NCBI GenBank assembly: GCA_022566735.1
Contig: JADFIG010000008.1
Location: 1-64,000, forward strand
Origin: Pseudomonadota bacterium
GTDB taxonomy: Bacteria; Pseudomonadota; Gammaproteobacteria; Burkholderiales; Burkholderiaceae_C
Length of the DNA: 64,000 bases
Direction of reading: 5' to 3'
Shown here: positions 46,100 through 53,901 of the stretch, one piece after another
How positions within the stretch are numbered: position 1 is the stretch's first letter
Layout: each line of letters starts with the position of its first letter
Position numbers and translations under genes: made by a program
Notes under the pieces: model-generated
The model's input: the letters and a program-made list of their open reading frames with translations, nothing else
What the model was told of the DNA's origin: nothing
Databases searched by the model: none

Positions 46100-46522
46100 T
46101 CAGGCCGAAGCCGCCGCGGCACGCGCCTGGATCTCGCTGGAACGCACCACGCTGGCCGGCGTGCCTGCGATGCCCCACAGCGCCGGCGGCACCGGCTTGC
46201 AGATGCCCCGCACCGCACTGCGCTCGACGCCCAGGGTCTCGACGATCAGGTCGGTGAACACCGTCAACAGGCGCTGGCATGGCTCCAATGGCCGGCCCTC
46301 CAGCACCAGGAACTCGAAGAACGGTGCGGGCGCCTGGCCCTCGCTCACCAAGGCGCCCGCCACCGCGACATGCTGCGGTCGGTACATCTGCGCGAAGACA
46401 CGCACCCGCTCGATGGGGCTGTCGAGCACCTGGGCATAGGCCTGGCTGGCCTGCAGGAGCAAGGCGCCGATCTGGGCGTCGCTGTGGCGGCCTTCGGCCA
46501 GGTGGAAGTGCAGGATGGGCAT
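46100..46522 (-). CDS. Tautomerase-superfamily protein, long form
   Basis: The 140-residue protein starts MPILHFHLAEGRHSDAQIGALLLQASQAYAQVLDSPIERVRVF, with the Pro directly after the start Met that acts as base in 4-oxalocrotonate tautomerase and MIF relatives. It is about twice the size of 4-OT, and the second half (FEFLVLEGRPLEPCQRLLTVFTDLIVETLG) looks like a second beta-alpha-beta unit lacking the Pro. Function is unknown; a role in handling a meta-pathway enol or a side product is inferred from its place in the operon. Confidence 0.75.
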   Translation of the reverse strand: MPILHFHLAEGRHSDAQIGALLLQASQAYAQVLDSPIERVRVFAQMYRPQHVAVAGALVSEGQAPAPFFEFLVLEGRPLEPCQRLLTVFTDLIVETLGVERSAVRGICKPVPPALWGIAGTPASVVRSSEIQARAAAASA

Positions 46523-46554
46523 CGGGCATGACTCCTTCGGTCAGGGCAGGCGCC

Positions 46555-47316
46555 TCAAGGCAATCCCTTGCGTCGACCCGCGTCCATGAACAGCGTGCCA
46601 CCGGCCAGGGCGTCGGCCTCGGGGTCCAGCAACAGGGCGATGGCCCAGGCGATCTGCTCGGGCGTGGTGAAGGCACCGATGGCGGACTCGGCGCGCATCT
46701 GGTCCAGCACCTCGGCGGCGCTCAGGCCGTCGCGCGCGGCGCGGTCTTTGGCCACGCGGTGCAGGCGCTCGGTGTCGGCCGGGCCCGGCGCCACCAGGTG
46801 CGAGGTCACGCCCCGTGGCCCGTAGGCCCAGGACAGCTGGCGCACCAGGTTGGCCAGCGCAGCATTGGCCACGCCGGCCGTGGCCGCGTAGGCCGTGGGC
46901 TCGAAGCCGTAATGCCCGCCGATGGCGACCAGGCGTGCGCCCGCGCTCAGGCGCCCATCGACGGCGCGCATCAGGCGCAACATGCCGCCCACCTTGATGT
47001 TGACCGCGTCCACCACGGCCTCGGTCGGCGCGGTGAGCACGCCGCCTGCGGTGGTCACACCCGCGCCTTGCACCACCAGGCGCACAGGCGCACCGAGCTG
47101 CTCGCAGGTGGCGCGGATGGCCTCGGTGGCGCTGTCCGAGGCGATGTCGGCGGCGCAGGCCACCACGCCGGGCGTGCTGTGCACCAGCGAGGCGAGGGCA
47201 TCGGTGGAACGCGCCACCGCCACCACGGTCAGGCCCTTGGCGGCCAGTCGGCGCACGATGACCTGGCCCATGGCGCCGGTGCTGCCGACCACCACGGCGA
47301 TGTCTGCTTGCGGCAT
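46555..47316 (-). CDS. Short-chain dehydrogenase/reductase-like protein with altered active site
   Basis: The 253-residue Rossmann protein has cofactor motif VVVGSTGAMGQVIVRRLAAKG and QGAGVTTAGGVL. At the active-site helix it reads AYAATAGVANAALANL: the Tyr is present but the Lys of YxxxK is Ala. The C-terminus VAPGPADTERLH and LAGGTLFMDAG is normal for the family. Without the lysine, standard oxidoreductase chemistry is doubtful. It lies between dmpG and the long tautomerase gene in the meta operon. Substrate unknown. Confidence 0.78.
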   Translation of the reverse strand: MPQADIAVVVGSTGAMGQVIVRRLAAKGLTVVAVARSTDALASLVHSTPGVVACAADIASDSATEAIRATCEQLGAPVRLVVQGAGVTTAGGVLTAPTEAVVDAVNIKVGGMLRLMRAVDGRLSAGARLVAIGGHYGFEPTAYAATAGVANAALANLVRQLSWAYGPRGVTSHLVAPGPADTERLHRVAKDRAARDGLSAAEVLDQMRAESAIGAFTTPEQIAWAIALLLDPEADALAGGTLFMDAGRRKGLP

Positions 47317-47380
47317 GGCTGTGCTCCGTGGGTGCGTGTCGTGGGTGCGTGTGGTGGGCGGAGGTCCTCAGGCCAGCCGC

Positions 47381-48472
47381 TCACGCCGCGCGGACCACGT
47401 CCTGCAGCAGGCCGCGTTCCTTGGCCATGGTCATGGCGGTGTCCTCGATCATGTCTTCCTGGCCGCCGATCATCTTCTTGCGGCCCAGCTCGACGAGGAT
47501 GTCGCGCGCCGGCACGCCGAAGCGCTTTTCGGCCCGCTTGGCGTGCAGCAGGAAGGTCGAGTAGACGCCCGCGAAGCCCAGCGTGAGGGACTCGCGGTCC
47601 ACGCGCACGATGTGGTCCATCATGGGCACGATGATGTCTTCGGCCACGTCCATCAGCTTGAACAAGTCCACGCCGGTGACGATGCCCATGCGGTCGCACA
47701 CGGCCAGGAACACCTCCAGCGGCGTGTTGCCCGCACCGGCGCCCAGGCCGGCCACCGAGCCGTCGATGCGGCTGGCGCCTGCGGCGATGGCGGCCACCGA
47801 GTTGGCGATGCCCATGCCCAGGTTGTGGTGGCCGTGGAAGCCGATTTCCGTCTCGGGCTGGAGCACCTCGCGCAGCGCCGCCACGCGGGCCGTCACGTCG
47901 GCCGGCAGCATGTAGCCGGCCGAGTCGGTCACGTAAATCGTCTGCGCGCCATACGACTCCATCAGCTTGCCCTGCTGGGCCAGGCCGGCAGGGTCGTTGA
48001 GGTGGGCCATCATCAGGAAGCCGACGGTGTCCATGCCCAGCTTGCGCGCAAAGGCGATGTGCTGGGGCGAGGTGTCGGCCTCGGTGCAGTGCGTGGCCAC
48101 GGTGACGCTGCGCGCACCGCAGTCGTAGGCCGACTGCAGCTCGCGCATCGTGCCCAGGCCGGGGATGAGCAGCACCGAGACCTTGGCCTGCGTCATCTTC
48201 GGCACCACGGCCTGCAGGTACTCCTCGTTGCTGGCCAGCGCGAAGCCGTGCTGCAGCGAGTTGCCGCCCAGGCCGCCGCCGTGCGTGACCTGGATCAGCG
48301 GCACGCCGGCCGCGTCCAGCGCGGTGGCGACCTTGACCATCTGCTCCACCGAGATCTGCTCGCGCTTGGCGTGCATGCCGTCGCGCAGGCACATGTCGTG
48401 CAGCAGGACCTTGCGGCCGGCCAGGCTGGTGTCGGTGGTGTTCTTCGTCGCAGCGTTGTTGTTCTCGCTCAT
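47381..48472 (-). CDS. dmpG: 4-hydroxy-2-oxovalerate aldolase
   Basis: The 363-residue DRE-TIM metallolyase shows [20 protein letters not shown] (metal and catalytic Asp/His region), [56 protein letters not shown], typical of DmpG. It splits 4-hydroxy-2-oxovalerate to pyruvate and acetaldehyde, channelled to DmpF. ATG 48,472 overlaps the dmpF stop (ATGA), matching the tight complex the two proteins form. Confidence 0.96.
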   Translation of the reverse strand: MSENNNAATKNTTDTSLAGRKVLLHDMCLRDGMHAKREQISVEQMVKVATALDAAGVPLIQVTHGGGLGGNSLQHGFALASNEEYLQAVVPKMTQAKVSVLLIPGLGTMRELQSAYDCGARSVTVATHCTEADTSPQHIAFARKLGMDTVGFLMMAHLNDPAGLAQQGKLMESYGAQTIYVTDSAGYMLPADVTARVAALREVLQPETEIGFHGHHNLGMGIANSVAAIAAGASRIDGSVAGLGAGAGNTPLEVFLAVCDRMGIVTGVDLFKLMDVAEDIIVPMMDHIVRVDRESLTLGFAGVYSTFLLHAKRAEKRFGVPARDILVELGRKKMIGGQEDMIEDTAMTMAKERGLLQDVVRAA

Positions 48473-49386
48473 CACACGGTCTCCTTGGCCTGCAACTGGA
48501 TCTTCCCAGCCAGGATTTCTTCGGCAAACATCTCGGCGGTGCGGCAGGCTGCCGCCGTCATGATGTCCAGGTTGCCGGCGTACTTGGGCAGGTAGTCGCC
48601 CAGGCCCGAGACCTCCATGAACACCGACACGCGCTTGCCGTCGAACACCGGGCCGTTGACCAGGCGGTAGCCCGGCACGTACTTCTGCACCTCGCCGATC
48701 ATGGTCAGCACCGAGTCGATGATGGCCTGCTGCTTGGGCGCGTCGTCTGTCAGGCAGTTGATGGTGTTGCGCATGATCACCGGCGGATCGGCCGGGTTGA
48801 TGATGCACAGCGCCTTGCCGCGGCGCGCGCCGCCCACCTTCACGATGGCGTTGGACGTGGTGTAAGTGAACTCGTCGAGGTTGGCGCGCGTGCCCGGGCC
48901 GACCGACTTGGACGACAGGCTGGCCACGATCTCGGCATAGTCCACCGGCTGCACGCGCGAGATCGCGTTGACGATGGGGATGGTGGCCTGGCCAGCGCAC
49001 GAGATCATGTTCACGTTCATCTCGGCCTTGTCGGCATGCTCGCGCAGGTTCACCGGCGGCACGCACAGCGGGCCGATGGCCGCCGGCGTCAGGTCGATCA
49101 TCAGCACGCCCAGCTCGTTGAGCTTGCGCGAGTTCTCGGCATGCACATAGGCCGAGGTCGCGTCAAAGGCGATCTGGATACCGTCTTCGAGCACGTGCGG
49201 CAGCAGGCCGTCCACGCCCTCGGCGGTGGTCTTCAGGCCCATGCTGCGGGCGCGGGCCAGGCCCTCGGAGGTGGCGTCGATGCCAACCATCCAGACGGGC
49301 TCCAGCACGGGGCTGCGCTGGATCTTGTAGATCAGGTCGGTGCCGATGTTGCCCGAGCCGATCAAGGCGCATTTGATCTTTTTCAT
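48472..49386 (-). CDS. dmpF: Acetaldehyde dehydrogenase (acylating)
   Basis: The 304-residue protein has [20 protein letters not shown] (NAD binding), the catalytic Cys in [17 protein letters not shown] (near residue 130), [18 protein letters not shown] and [11 protein letters not shown], as in DmpF. It converts acetaldehyde and CoA to acetyl-CoA, working in complex with DmpG. It lies 19 nt after dmpI. Confidence 0.96.
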   Translation of the reverse strand: MKKIKCALIGSGNIGTDLIYKIQRSPVLEPVWMVGIDATSEGLARARSMGLKTTAEGVDGLLPHVLEDGIQIAFDATSAYVHAENSRKLNELGVLMIDLTPAAIGPLCVPPVNLREHADKAEMNVNMISCAGQATIPIVNAISRVQPVDYAEIVASLSSKSVGPGTRANLDEFTYTTSNAIVKVGGARRGKALCIINPADPPVIMRNTINCLTDDAPKQQAIIDSVLTMIGEVQKYVPGYRLVNGPVFDGKRVSVFMEVSGLGDYLPKYAGNLDIMTAAACRTAEMFAEEILAGKIQLQAKETV

Positions 49387-49405
49387 GGAAGGGATCCTGT
49401 GGGGG

Positions 49406-49636
49406 TCATGCAGGGTTCTGGGCGGATGCCTTGGCGGCAGCGGCCTCTTCCAGCTGCTGCCCCTTGGTCACGCCGGCCACGGCGAACTCGTCCAGGCCGT
49501 GTTCGGTGATGAGGATGCGCACGGTGTTCTTGTCCACGCCGAGCGCGGTGGCCGTGGCCTCGGCCACAGCGGCCACGACGCGGCGCTTTTGCTCGACGGT
49601 GCGGCCGGTCATCAGGTGCATTTCGATGATGGGCAT
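49406..49636 (-). CDS. dmpI: 4-oxalocrotonate tautomerase
   Basis: The 76-residue protein begins [43 protein letters not shown], with the catalytic Pro after Met and the Arg pair of the 4-OT active site. It converts 2-hydroxymuconate to 4-oxalocrotonate. It is about 14 residues longer than standard 4-OT because of an Ala/Gln/Lys-rich tail. Confidence 0.92.
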   Translation of the reverse strand: MPIIEMHLMTGRTVEQKRRVVAAVAEATATALGVDKNTVRILITEHGLDEFAVAGVTKGQQLEEAAAAKASAQNPA

Positions 49637-49656
49637 GGGGCCTGTCCTCCGGTTGT

Positions 49657-50478
49657 TCAGATGAATCGCACCGACACGCTGCCCAGTTCCTGGTAGCGCG
49701 CGATGACGTTGTCGCCAGGCTTGACGGCGATGGCCTCGGTGATGGCGCCGCTCATGACGAAGCTGCCCGCGGGCAGGTCCTCGCCGAGCTCGTGCAGCAC
49801 CCGCACCATCAGCGCGATGGCATCGGCGGGGTGGCCCATGACGGCGGCCGATGCGCCCATGGTCACGGCCTCGCCGTTCTTCTCCATCACCACGCCCAGC
49901 GTGCTCAGGTCGATGTCGCCGGCGTAGCGGGCGCGGCCACCGGCCACGTAGCGGGCCGACGAGCCGTTGTCGGCCACCACGCTGGGCAGGTCGAACTTGA
50001 AGCCCGAAAAGCGCGAGTCGATGACCTCGATGGCCGGCAGCACGAAGTCGGTCGCGGCCAGCACGTCTTCCCGCGTGACCTGGTCACCGGCCAGGCGGGC
50101 CTTGGTGACGAAGGCGATCTCGCACTCGGCGCGCGGGTGCACCAGGTCGTCGGTGCGCACGGCGGAGTTCTCCGGGCGGGCCATGTCGGCCAGCAGGAAG
50201 CCGATGGAGGGCACGCGCACGCCCATCTGGTCCATCTTGGCCTTGGAGGTCAGGCCGGCTTTCCAGCCCGCCTGGCGGCGGCCCTGGGCCAGCCAGCGGC
50301 GGCGCAACTCCAGCTGCACGGCGTAGCCATCGGCCAGCGTCATGCCGGGGAAGTCGTCGGTCAGTTTGGGGATGGCCTTGGCGCCGGTCTGCGCCGCCTC
50401 GATGCGGTCGGTCAGGCGGACGATGTCCTCGCGGCCCAGCGTCAGCGTCATGCTCTGGTTCGGGTTCTCGGCGCTCAC
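49657..50478 (-). CDS. dmpH: 4-oxalocrotonate decarboxylase
   Basis: The 273-residue protein is a hydratase/decarboxylase-family enzyme with GWKAGLTSKAKMDQMGVRVPSIGFL, CEIAFVTKARLAG (metal-site Glu), AIEVIDSRFSGFKFDLPSVVADN and GGRARYAGDIDLSTLGVVMEKNGE, as in DmpH. It decarboxylates 4-oxalocrotonate to 2-oxopent-4-enoate and forms a complex with DmpE. The start is GTG at 50,478, overlapping the dmpE stop by 4 nt. Confidence 0.93.
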   Translation of the reverse strand: MSAENPNQSMTLTLGREDIVRLTDRIEAAQTGAKAIPKLTDDFPGMTLADGYAVQLELRRRWLAQGRRQAGWKAGLTSKAKMDQMGVRVPSIGFLLADMARPENSAVRTDDLVHPRAECEIAFVTKARLAGDQVTREDVLAATDFVLPAIEVIDSRFSGFKFDLPSVVADNGSSARYVAGGRARYAGDIDLSTLGVVMEKNGEAVTMGASAAVMGHPADAIALMVRVLHELGEDLPAGSFVMSGAITEAIAVKPGDNVIARYQELGSVSVRFI

Positions 50479-51272
50479 AGGGCGCTCCTTCCATGGAAAC
50501 GGGCACGGCAGGTGCCCAGGCCACCGACGGTGCAGACCAGCTCGTCGCCCTCGGTCACGGGCACCAGGGCCGATTGCGAGCCCGACAAGATCACCTCGCC
50601 GGCGCGGAAGGGCAGGCCCAGGCGGCCCAGGGTGTTGGCCAGCCAGACCACCGCGTTCACCGGCGAGCCCTGCACCGCGGCGCCCACGCCGGTCGAGTGC
50701 AGCTCGCCGTTCTTGTGCAGCACCATGCCGGCCAGGGTGAGGTCCAGCTTGCGCGGATCGCCCTTGACGTCGCCCAGCAGGAAGACGCCGCAGGAGGCGT
50801 TGTCGGCCACCGTGTCCTGGATCTGGATGTTCCAGTCCTGGATGCGCGAATCGACGATCTCGAAGCAGGGCGTCACGTAGTCGGTCGCGTACAGCACGTC
50901 GGCCGCCGTGATGCCCGGGCCGATCAGGTCGCGCTTGAGCACGAAGGCCAGCTCGGCCTCGGCCTTGGGCTGGATCAGCGTGTTCAGGTCCACGCCGTCG
51001 GACTCGTTGCGCACCATGCTGGAGGTGAGCTGGCCGAAGTCGGGCTCGAACACGCCCAGGAAGTCCTGCACGGGCTTGCTGGTCACGCCGATTTTCTTGC
51101 CGACGATGGTCTCGCCGGCCTCGACGCGGCGGGCCACGTAGCGCGACTGGATGGCGTAGGCATCGGCCAGGGTGATGTCGGGCGACTGCTCGCGCAGCGG
51201 CCGCATGACACGGCGCTCGCGCCACGCCTGGAACAGCGCGTCGCCATGCCGCTCGATGGTTGGGATGTCCAT
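50475..51272 (-). CDS. dmpE: 2-oxopent-4-enoate hydratase
   Basis: The 265-residue enzyme has LADAYAIQSRYVARRVEAGETIVGKKIGVTSKPVQDFLGV, AELAFVLKRDLIGPG (metal-site Glu), CFEIVDSRIQDWNIQIQDTVADNAS, and LSGSQSALVPVTEGD, as in DmpE. It adds water to 2-oxopent-4-enoate giving 4-hydroxy-2-oxovalerate. ATG 51,272 fits the family N-terminus. Confidence 0.94.
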   Translation of the reverse strand: MDIPTIERHGDALFQAWRERRVMRPLREQSPDITLADAYAIQSRYVARRVEAGETIVGKKIGVTSKPVQDFLGVFEPDFGQLTSSMVRNESDGVDLNTLIQPKAEAELAFVLKRDLIGPGITAADVLYATDYVTPCFEIVDSRIQDWNIQIQDTVADNASCGVFLLGDVKGDPRKLDLTLAGMVLHKNGELHSTGVGAAVQGSPVNAVVWLANTLGRLGLPFRAGEVILSGSQSALVPVTEGDELVCTVGGLGTCRARFHGRSAL

Positions 51273-51295
51273 GGTCAGGGCTTTCAGGGCTGGGT

Positions 51296-52756
51296 TCAGA
51301 GCTTGATGCAGATGTTGCGCAGGTCGGTGTAGAACTCCAGCGAGTGCACCCCGCCTTCGCGACCGATGCCCGATTGCTTGGAGCCACCGAAGGGCGTGCG
51401 CAGGTCGCGCAGGAACCAGCTGTTGACCCAGGTGATGCCCACCTCGACCGCCGCCGCCACGCGGTGGGCGCGCGCCAGGTTCTGCGTCCAGATCGTGGTG
51501 GACAGGCCGTAGCGGTTGGCATTGGCCAGCGTCACCACCTCTTCTTCGCTGTCGAAGGGACGGATGTGGCAGCAGGGCCCGAAGATCTCCTCGCGCACCA
51601 CCGCGGCCGTCTCCGGCAGGCCGGTCCAGATGGTCGGCTGCACCCAGGCGCCTTCGGCCAGCTCGCCCGCCAGCTGGGGCACACCGCCCCCCGTCACCAC
51701 CGTGGCGCCCTCCTCCACCGCCTTGGCGTAGTAGGACATCACCTTGCGCTTGTGCTCCAGGCTGATCAGCGGGCCGTAGTTCGCGCCCTCGTCGCTGGGG
51801 CGGCCGTACTTGACGGCCTCGCAACGCGCCTTCAGCGCCGAGACGAACTTGTCGAAGATGGGGCGCTCGACATAGACACGCTCGGTGCCCAGGCAGACCT
51901 GGCCGGTGTTCATGAAGGCCGAGCGGAAGATGCCCTCCACCGCGTCGTCGAAGTTGGCGTCGGCGAAGACGATGCCCGCGTTCTTGCCGCCCAGCTCGAA
52001 GGACACGTCGCGGATGCCATTGGCCGCGGCCTTCATGATGGCCGTGCCCGTGCGCGTCTCGCCGGTGAAGGTGATGGCGTCCACGTCCTCGTGGCTGGTG
52101 ATGAACTCGCCCGCGGCGTCAGGCCCGAAGCCATGCACCACGTTGTAGACGCCCGGCGGCACACCCACGGCGTTCATGACCTCGCCCAGCAGGGCCGCGG
52201 TGGCCGGCGTCTCTTCCGAGGGCTTGACCACCACGGTGTTGCCGCAGGCCAGCGCCGGGCCCACCTTCCAGGTCATCAGCAGGAAAGGCGCATTCCAGGG
52301 GCTGATCACGCCGATCACGCCCTTGGGCTTGCGGATGGCGTAGTTCAGCGCGCCCCGGCCATCGGGCGTGTCCATCTGGAAGGACTCCGTGGGCACGTTC
52401 TTGATGATGTCGGCAAACACCTTGAAGTTGGCCGCACCGCGCGGCACGAAGGCATGCGCGATGACGTGGTGGGGCTGGCCGGTGTCGGCCTCCTCGGCGG
52501 CGACGAAGTCATCGAAGCGCTTCGTGATGCCGTCGGCCACGGCATGCAGCATGGCCACGCGCTTGTCCACCGCCATGCGGCCCCAGTCGCCGTGCAGCGC
52601 AGCGCGGGCCGCGGCCACGGCGGCATCCACATCGGCGCGGCCGCCTTCGGCGACCTGGTAGAGGGGGCGGCTGGTCAGCGGCGACAGCTTGTCGAAGAAG
52701 CGCCCGCTGGCGGCAGGCACGTGTTGCCCGTTGATGAAGTTCAGGATCTGTGTCAT
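51296..52756 (-). CDS. dmpC: 2-hydroxymuconic semialdehyde dehydrogenase
   Basis: The 486-residue aldehyde dehydrogenase has GVISPWNAPFLLMTWKVGPALACGN, ITFTGETRTG, the catalytic Glu in SFELGGKNA, and the catalytic Cys in FMNTGQVCLGTERVYVERP. It oxidises 2-hydroxymuconic semialdehyde to 2-hydroxymuconate with NAD. With no dmpD in the operon, this is the only exit from the ring-cleavage product here. Confidence 0.95.
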   Translation of the reverse strand: MTQILNFINGQHVPAASGRFFDKLSPLTSRPLYQVAEGGRADVDAAVAAARAALHGDWGRMAVDKRVAMLHAVADGITKRFDDFVAAEEADTGQPHHVIAHAFVPRGAANFKVFADIIKNVPTESFQMDTPDGRGALNYAIRKPKGVIGVISPWNAPFLLMTWKVGPALACGNTVVVKPSEETPATAALLGEVMNAVGVPPGVYNVVHGFGPDAAGEFITSHEDVDAITFTGETRTGTAIMKAAANGIRDVSFELGGKNAGIVFADANFDDAVEGIFRSAFMNTGQVCLGTERVYVERPIFDKFVSALKARCEAVKYGRPSDEGANYGPLISLEHKRKVMSYYAKAVEEGATVVTGGGVPQLAGELAEGAWVQPTIWTGLPETAAVVREEIFGPCCHIRPFDSEEEVVTLANANRYGLSTTIWTQNLARAHRVAAAVEVGITWVNSWFLRDLRTPFGGSKQSGIGREGGVHSLEFYTDLRNICIKL

Positions 52757-52809
52757 GGCGGTGTACCGGAGGGGTCGGGGTCAGGGCGGATCAGGTGGCG
52801 CAGCGCGGA

Positions 52810-53745
52810 TCAGCTCACCACGCCCAGGAAGCTCTCGTGCAGCGTGCCCGTGGGGTAGTCCAGGCCATGGCCGAAGCCCTCGAAGGTCCAGGTGATGGTT
52901 TCCCAATCGGGGTAAGGCTCGTAGCCGCCGGCAAAGGTCTCGAAGCGGTTGCCCGACGGATCCCAGGCGTAGATGGTTTCGCCGCGGGTCACGCCATGCC
53001 GCGTGGGGCCCATGTCGATGGGCACGCGGTTCATGCCCATGATGTCGGCGGCGCGCTGCACGCGCTCCCAGGAGCTCATGCGGAAGGAGACGTGGTGCAG
53101 CTTGCCGGGGTGGGGGTGCTCGACGAAGGCAATGTCGTGCGTCTTGTTGGAGCACGACAGGAAGATGGCCACCTCCGGCTCACCCGCCTCGACCGGGCCG
53201 AGGACGCGCTCGACCAGGCGGAAACCCAGCACCTCGGTGAAGATGGTCTTGTTGGCGGCGATGTTCGGGCCGTACAGCAGGCAGTGGTCCAGGCGCACCG
53301 GGGCCATGCCGTGCTCGGCGTCCTTGCCCCAGGGCGGCGGGTTCAGCAGGCCCAGGCCATTGCCCACATGGTTTTTTTCCGCGTAGAGCTCGAACTCGTG
53401 GCCGGTGGGCAGGTTGAAGCGCACGCGCTCGCCGGTCTCCAGCATCTCGCCCTTGGGAATGCGCCGGGTGCCGATGCCGCGCTCCTTCAGGGCACGCTCA
53501 AGCTGGTCCAGCGTGGCGTTGTCCAGCACACGGTAGCCCACGAAGTCCACACCCGCGCTGTCGGCCTGGCGCAGCACGATGCTGTTGTGGTCGCGCTCGT
53601 CCCAGGCCTTGAAGTAGACGCGGCCTTGCGCGTCCTCGCCGGTCTCGACCAGCCCGATGACGTCCCGGTAGAACTTGCGGCTGACCTCCATGTCCAGAAC
53701 GCGCAGCTGCGCATGTCCAGTCCTCATGACGCCGGTGATGGCCAT
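52810..53745 (-). CDS. dmpB: Catechol 2,3-dioxygenase
   Basis: The 311-residue extradiol dioxygenase has two vicinal-oxygen-chelate modules. Iron ligands are seen in VRLDHCLLYGPN (His), KLHHVSFRM (His) and NRFETFAGGY (Glu). It cleaves catechol to 2-hydroxymuconic semialdehyde. Length and motifs fit the XylE/DmpB group. It is first in the meta operon, 123 nt downstream of a LysR-type box. The gap to dmpC is 53 nt. Confidence 0.96.
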   Translation of the reverse strand: MAITGVMRTGHAQLRVLDMEVSRKFYRDVIGLVETGEDAQGRVYFKAWDERDHNSIVLRQADSAGVDFVGYRVLDNATLDQLERALKERGIGTRRIPKGEMLETGERVRFNLPTGHEFELYAEKNHVGNGLGLLNPPPWGKDAEHGMAPVRLDHCLLYGPNIAANKTIFTEVLGFRLVERVLGPVEAGEPEVAIFLSCSNKTHDIAFVEHPHPGKLHHVSFRMSSWERVQRAADIMGMNRVPIDMGPTRHGVTRGETIYAWDPSGNRFETFAGGYEPYPDWETITWTFEGFGHGLDYPTGTLHESFLGVVS

Positions 53746-53817
53746 GTGTGTCTCCTGTGGGTGCCTGGGCTATGGTTGCCCGTTGTTGGAACGACGCCGG
53801 ATGCGGCGTTTCGGTGA

Positions 53818-53883
53818 ACGATACCGAAGCATCTCCCGCCGCTCCAATACCATCGGCGTCGCCCACTCATACCGCATCGGTAT
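53818..53883 (-). promoter_or_regulatory. LysR-dependent promoter of the meta-cleavage operon
   Basis: ATAC-CGCATCG-GTAT (53,869-53,883), inside the longer palindrome 53,868-53,884, is a perfect CatM/BenM-type box. Exactly 22 bp closer to dmpB is the half-site ATACCATCGGCGTCG (53,847-53,861), and a further ATACCG half-site starts at 53,821. On the - strand -35 TTGGAG (53,842-53,847) and -10 TATCGT (53,818-53,823), spacer 18, touch the half-sites. The layout copies that at 31,490-31,553. Confidence 0.7.
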
Positions 53884-53901
53884 GCCCTGGAGACCGGCCC
53901 C

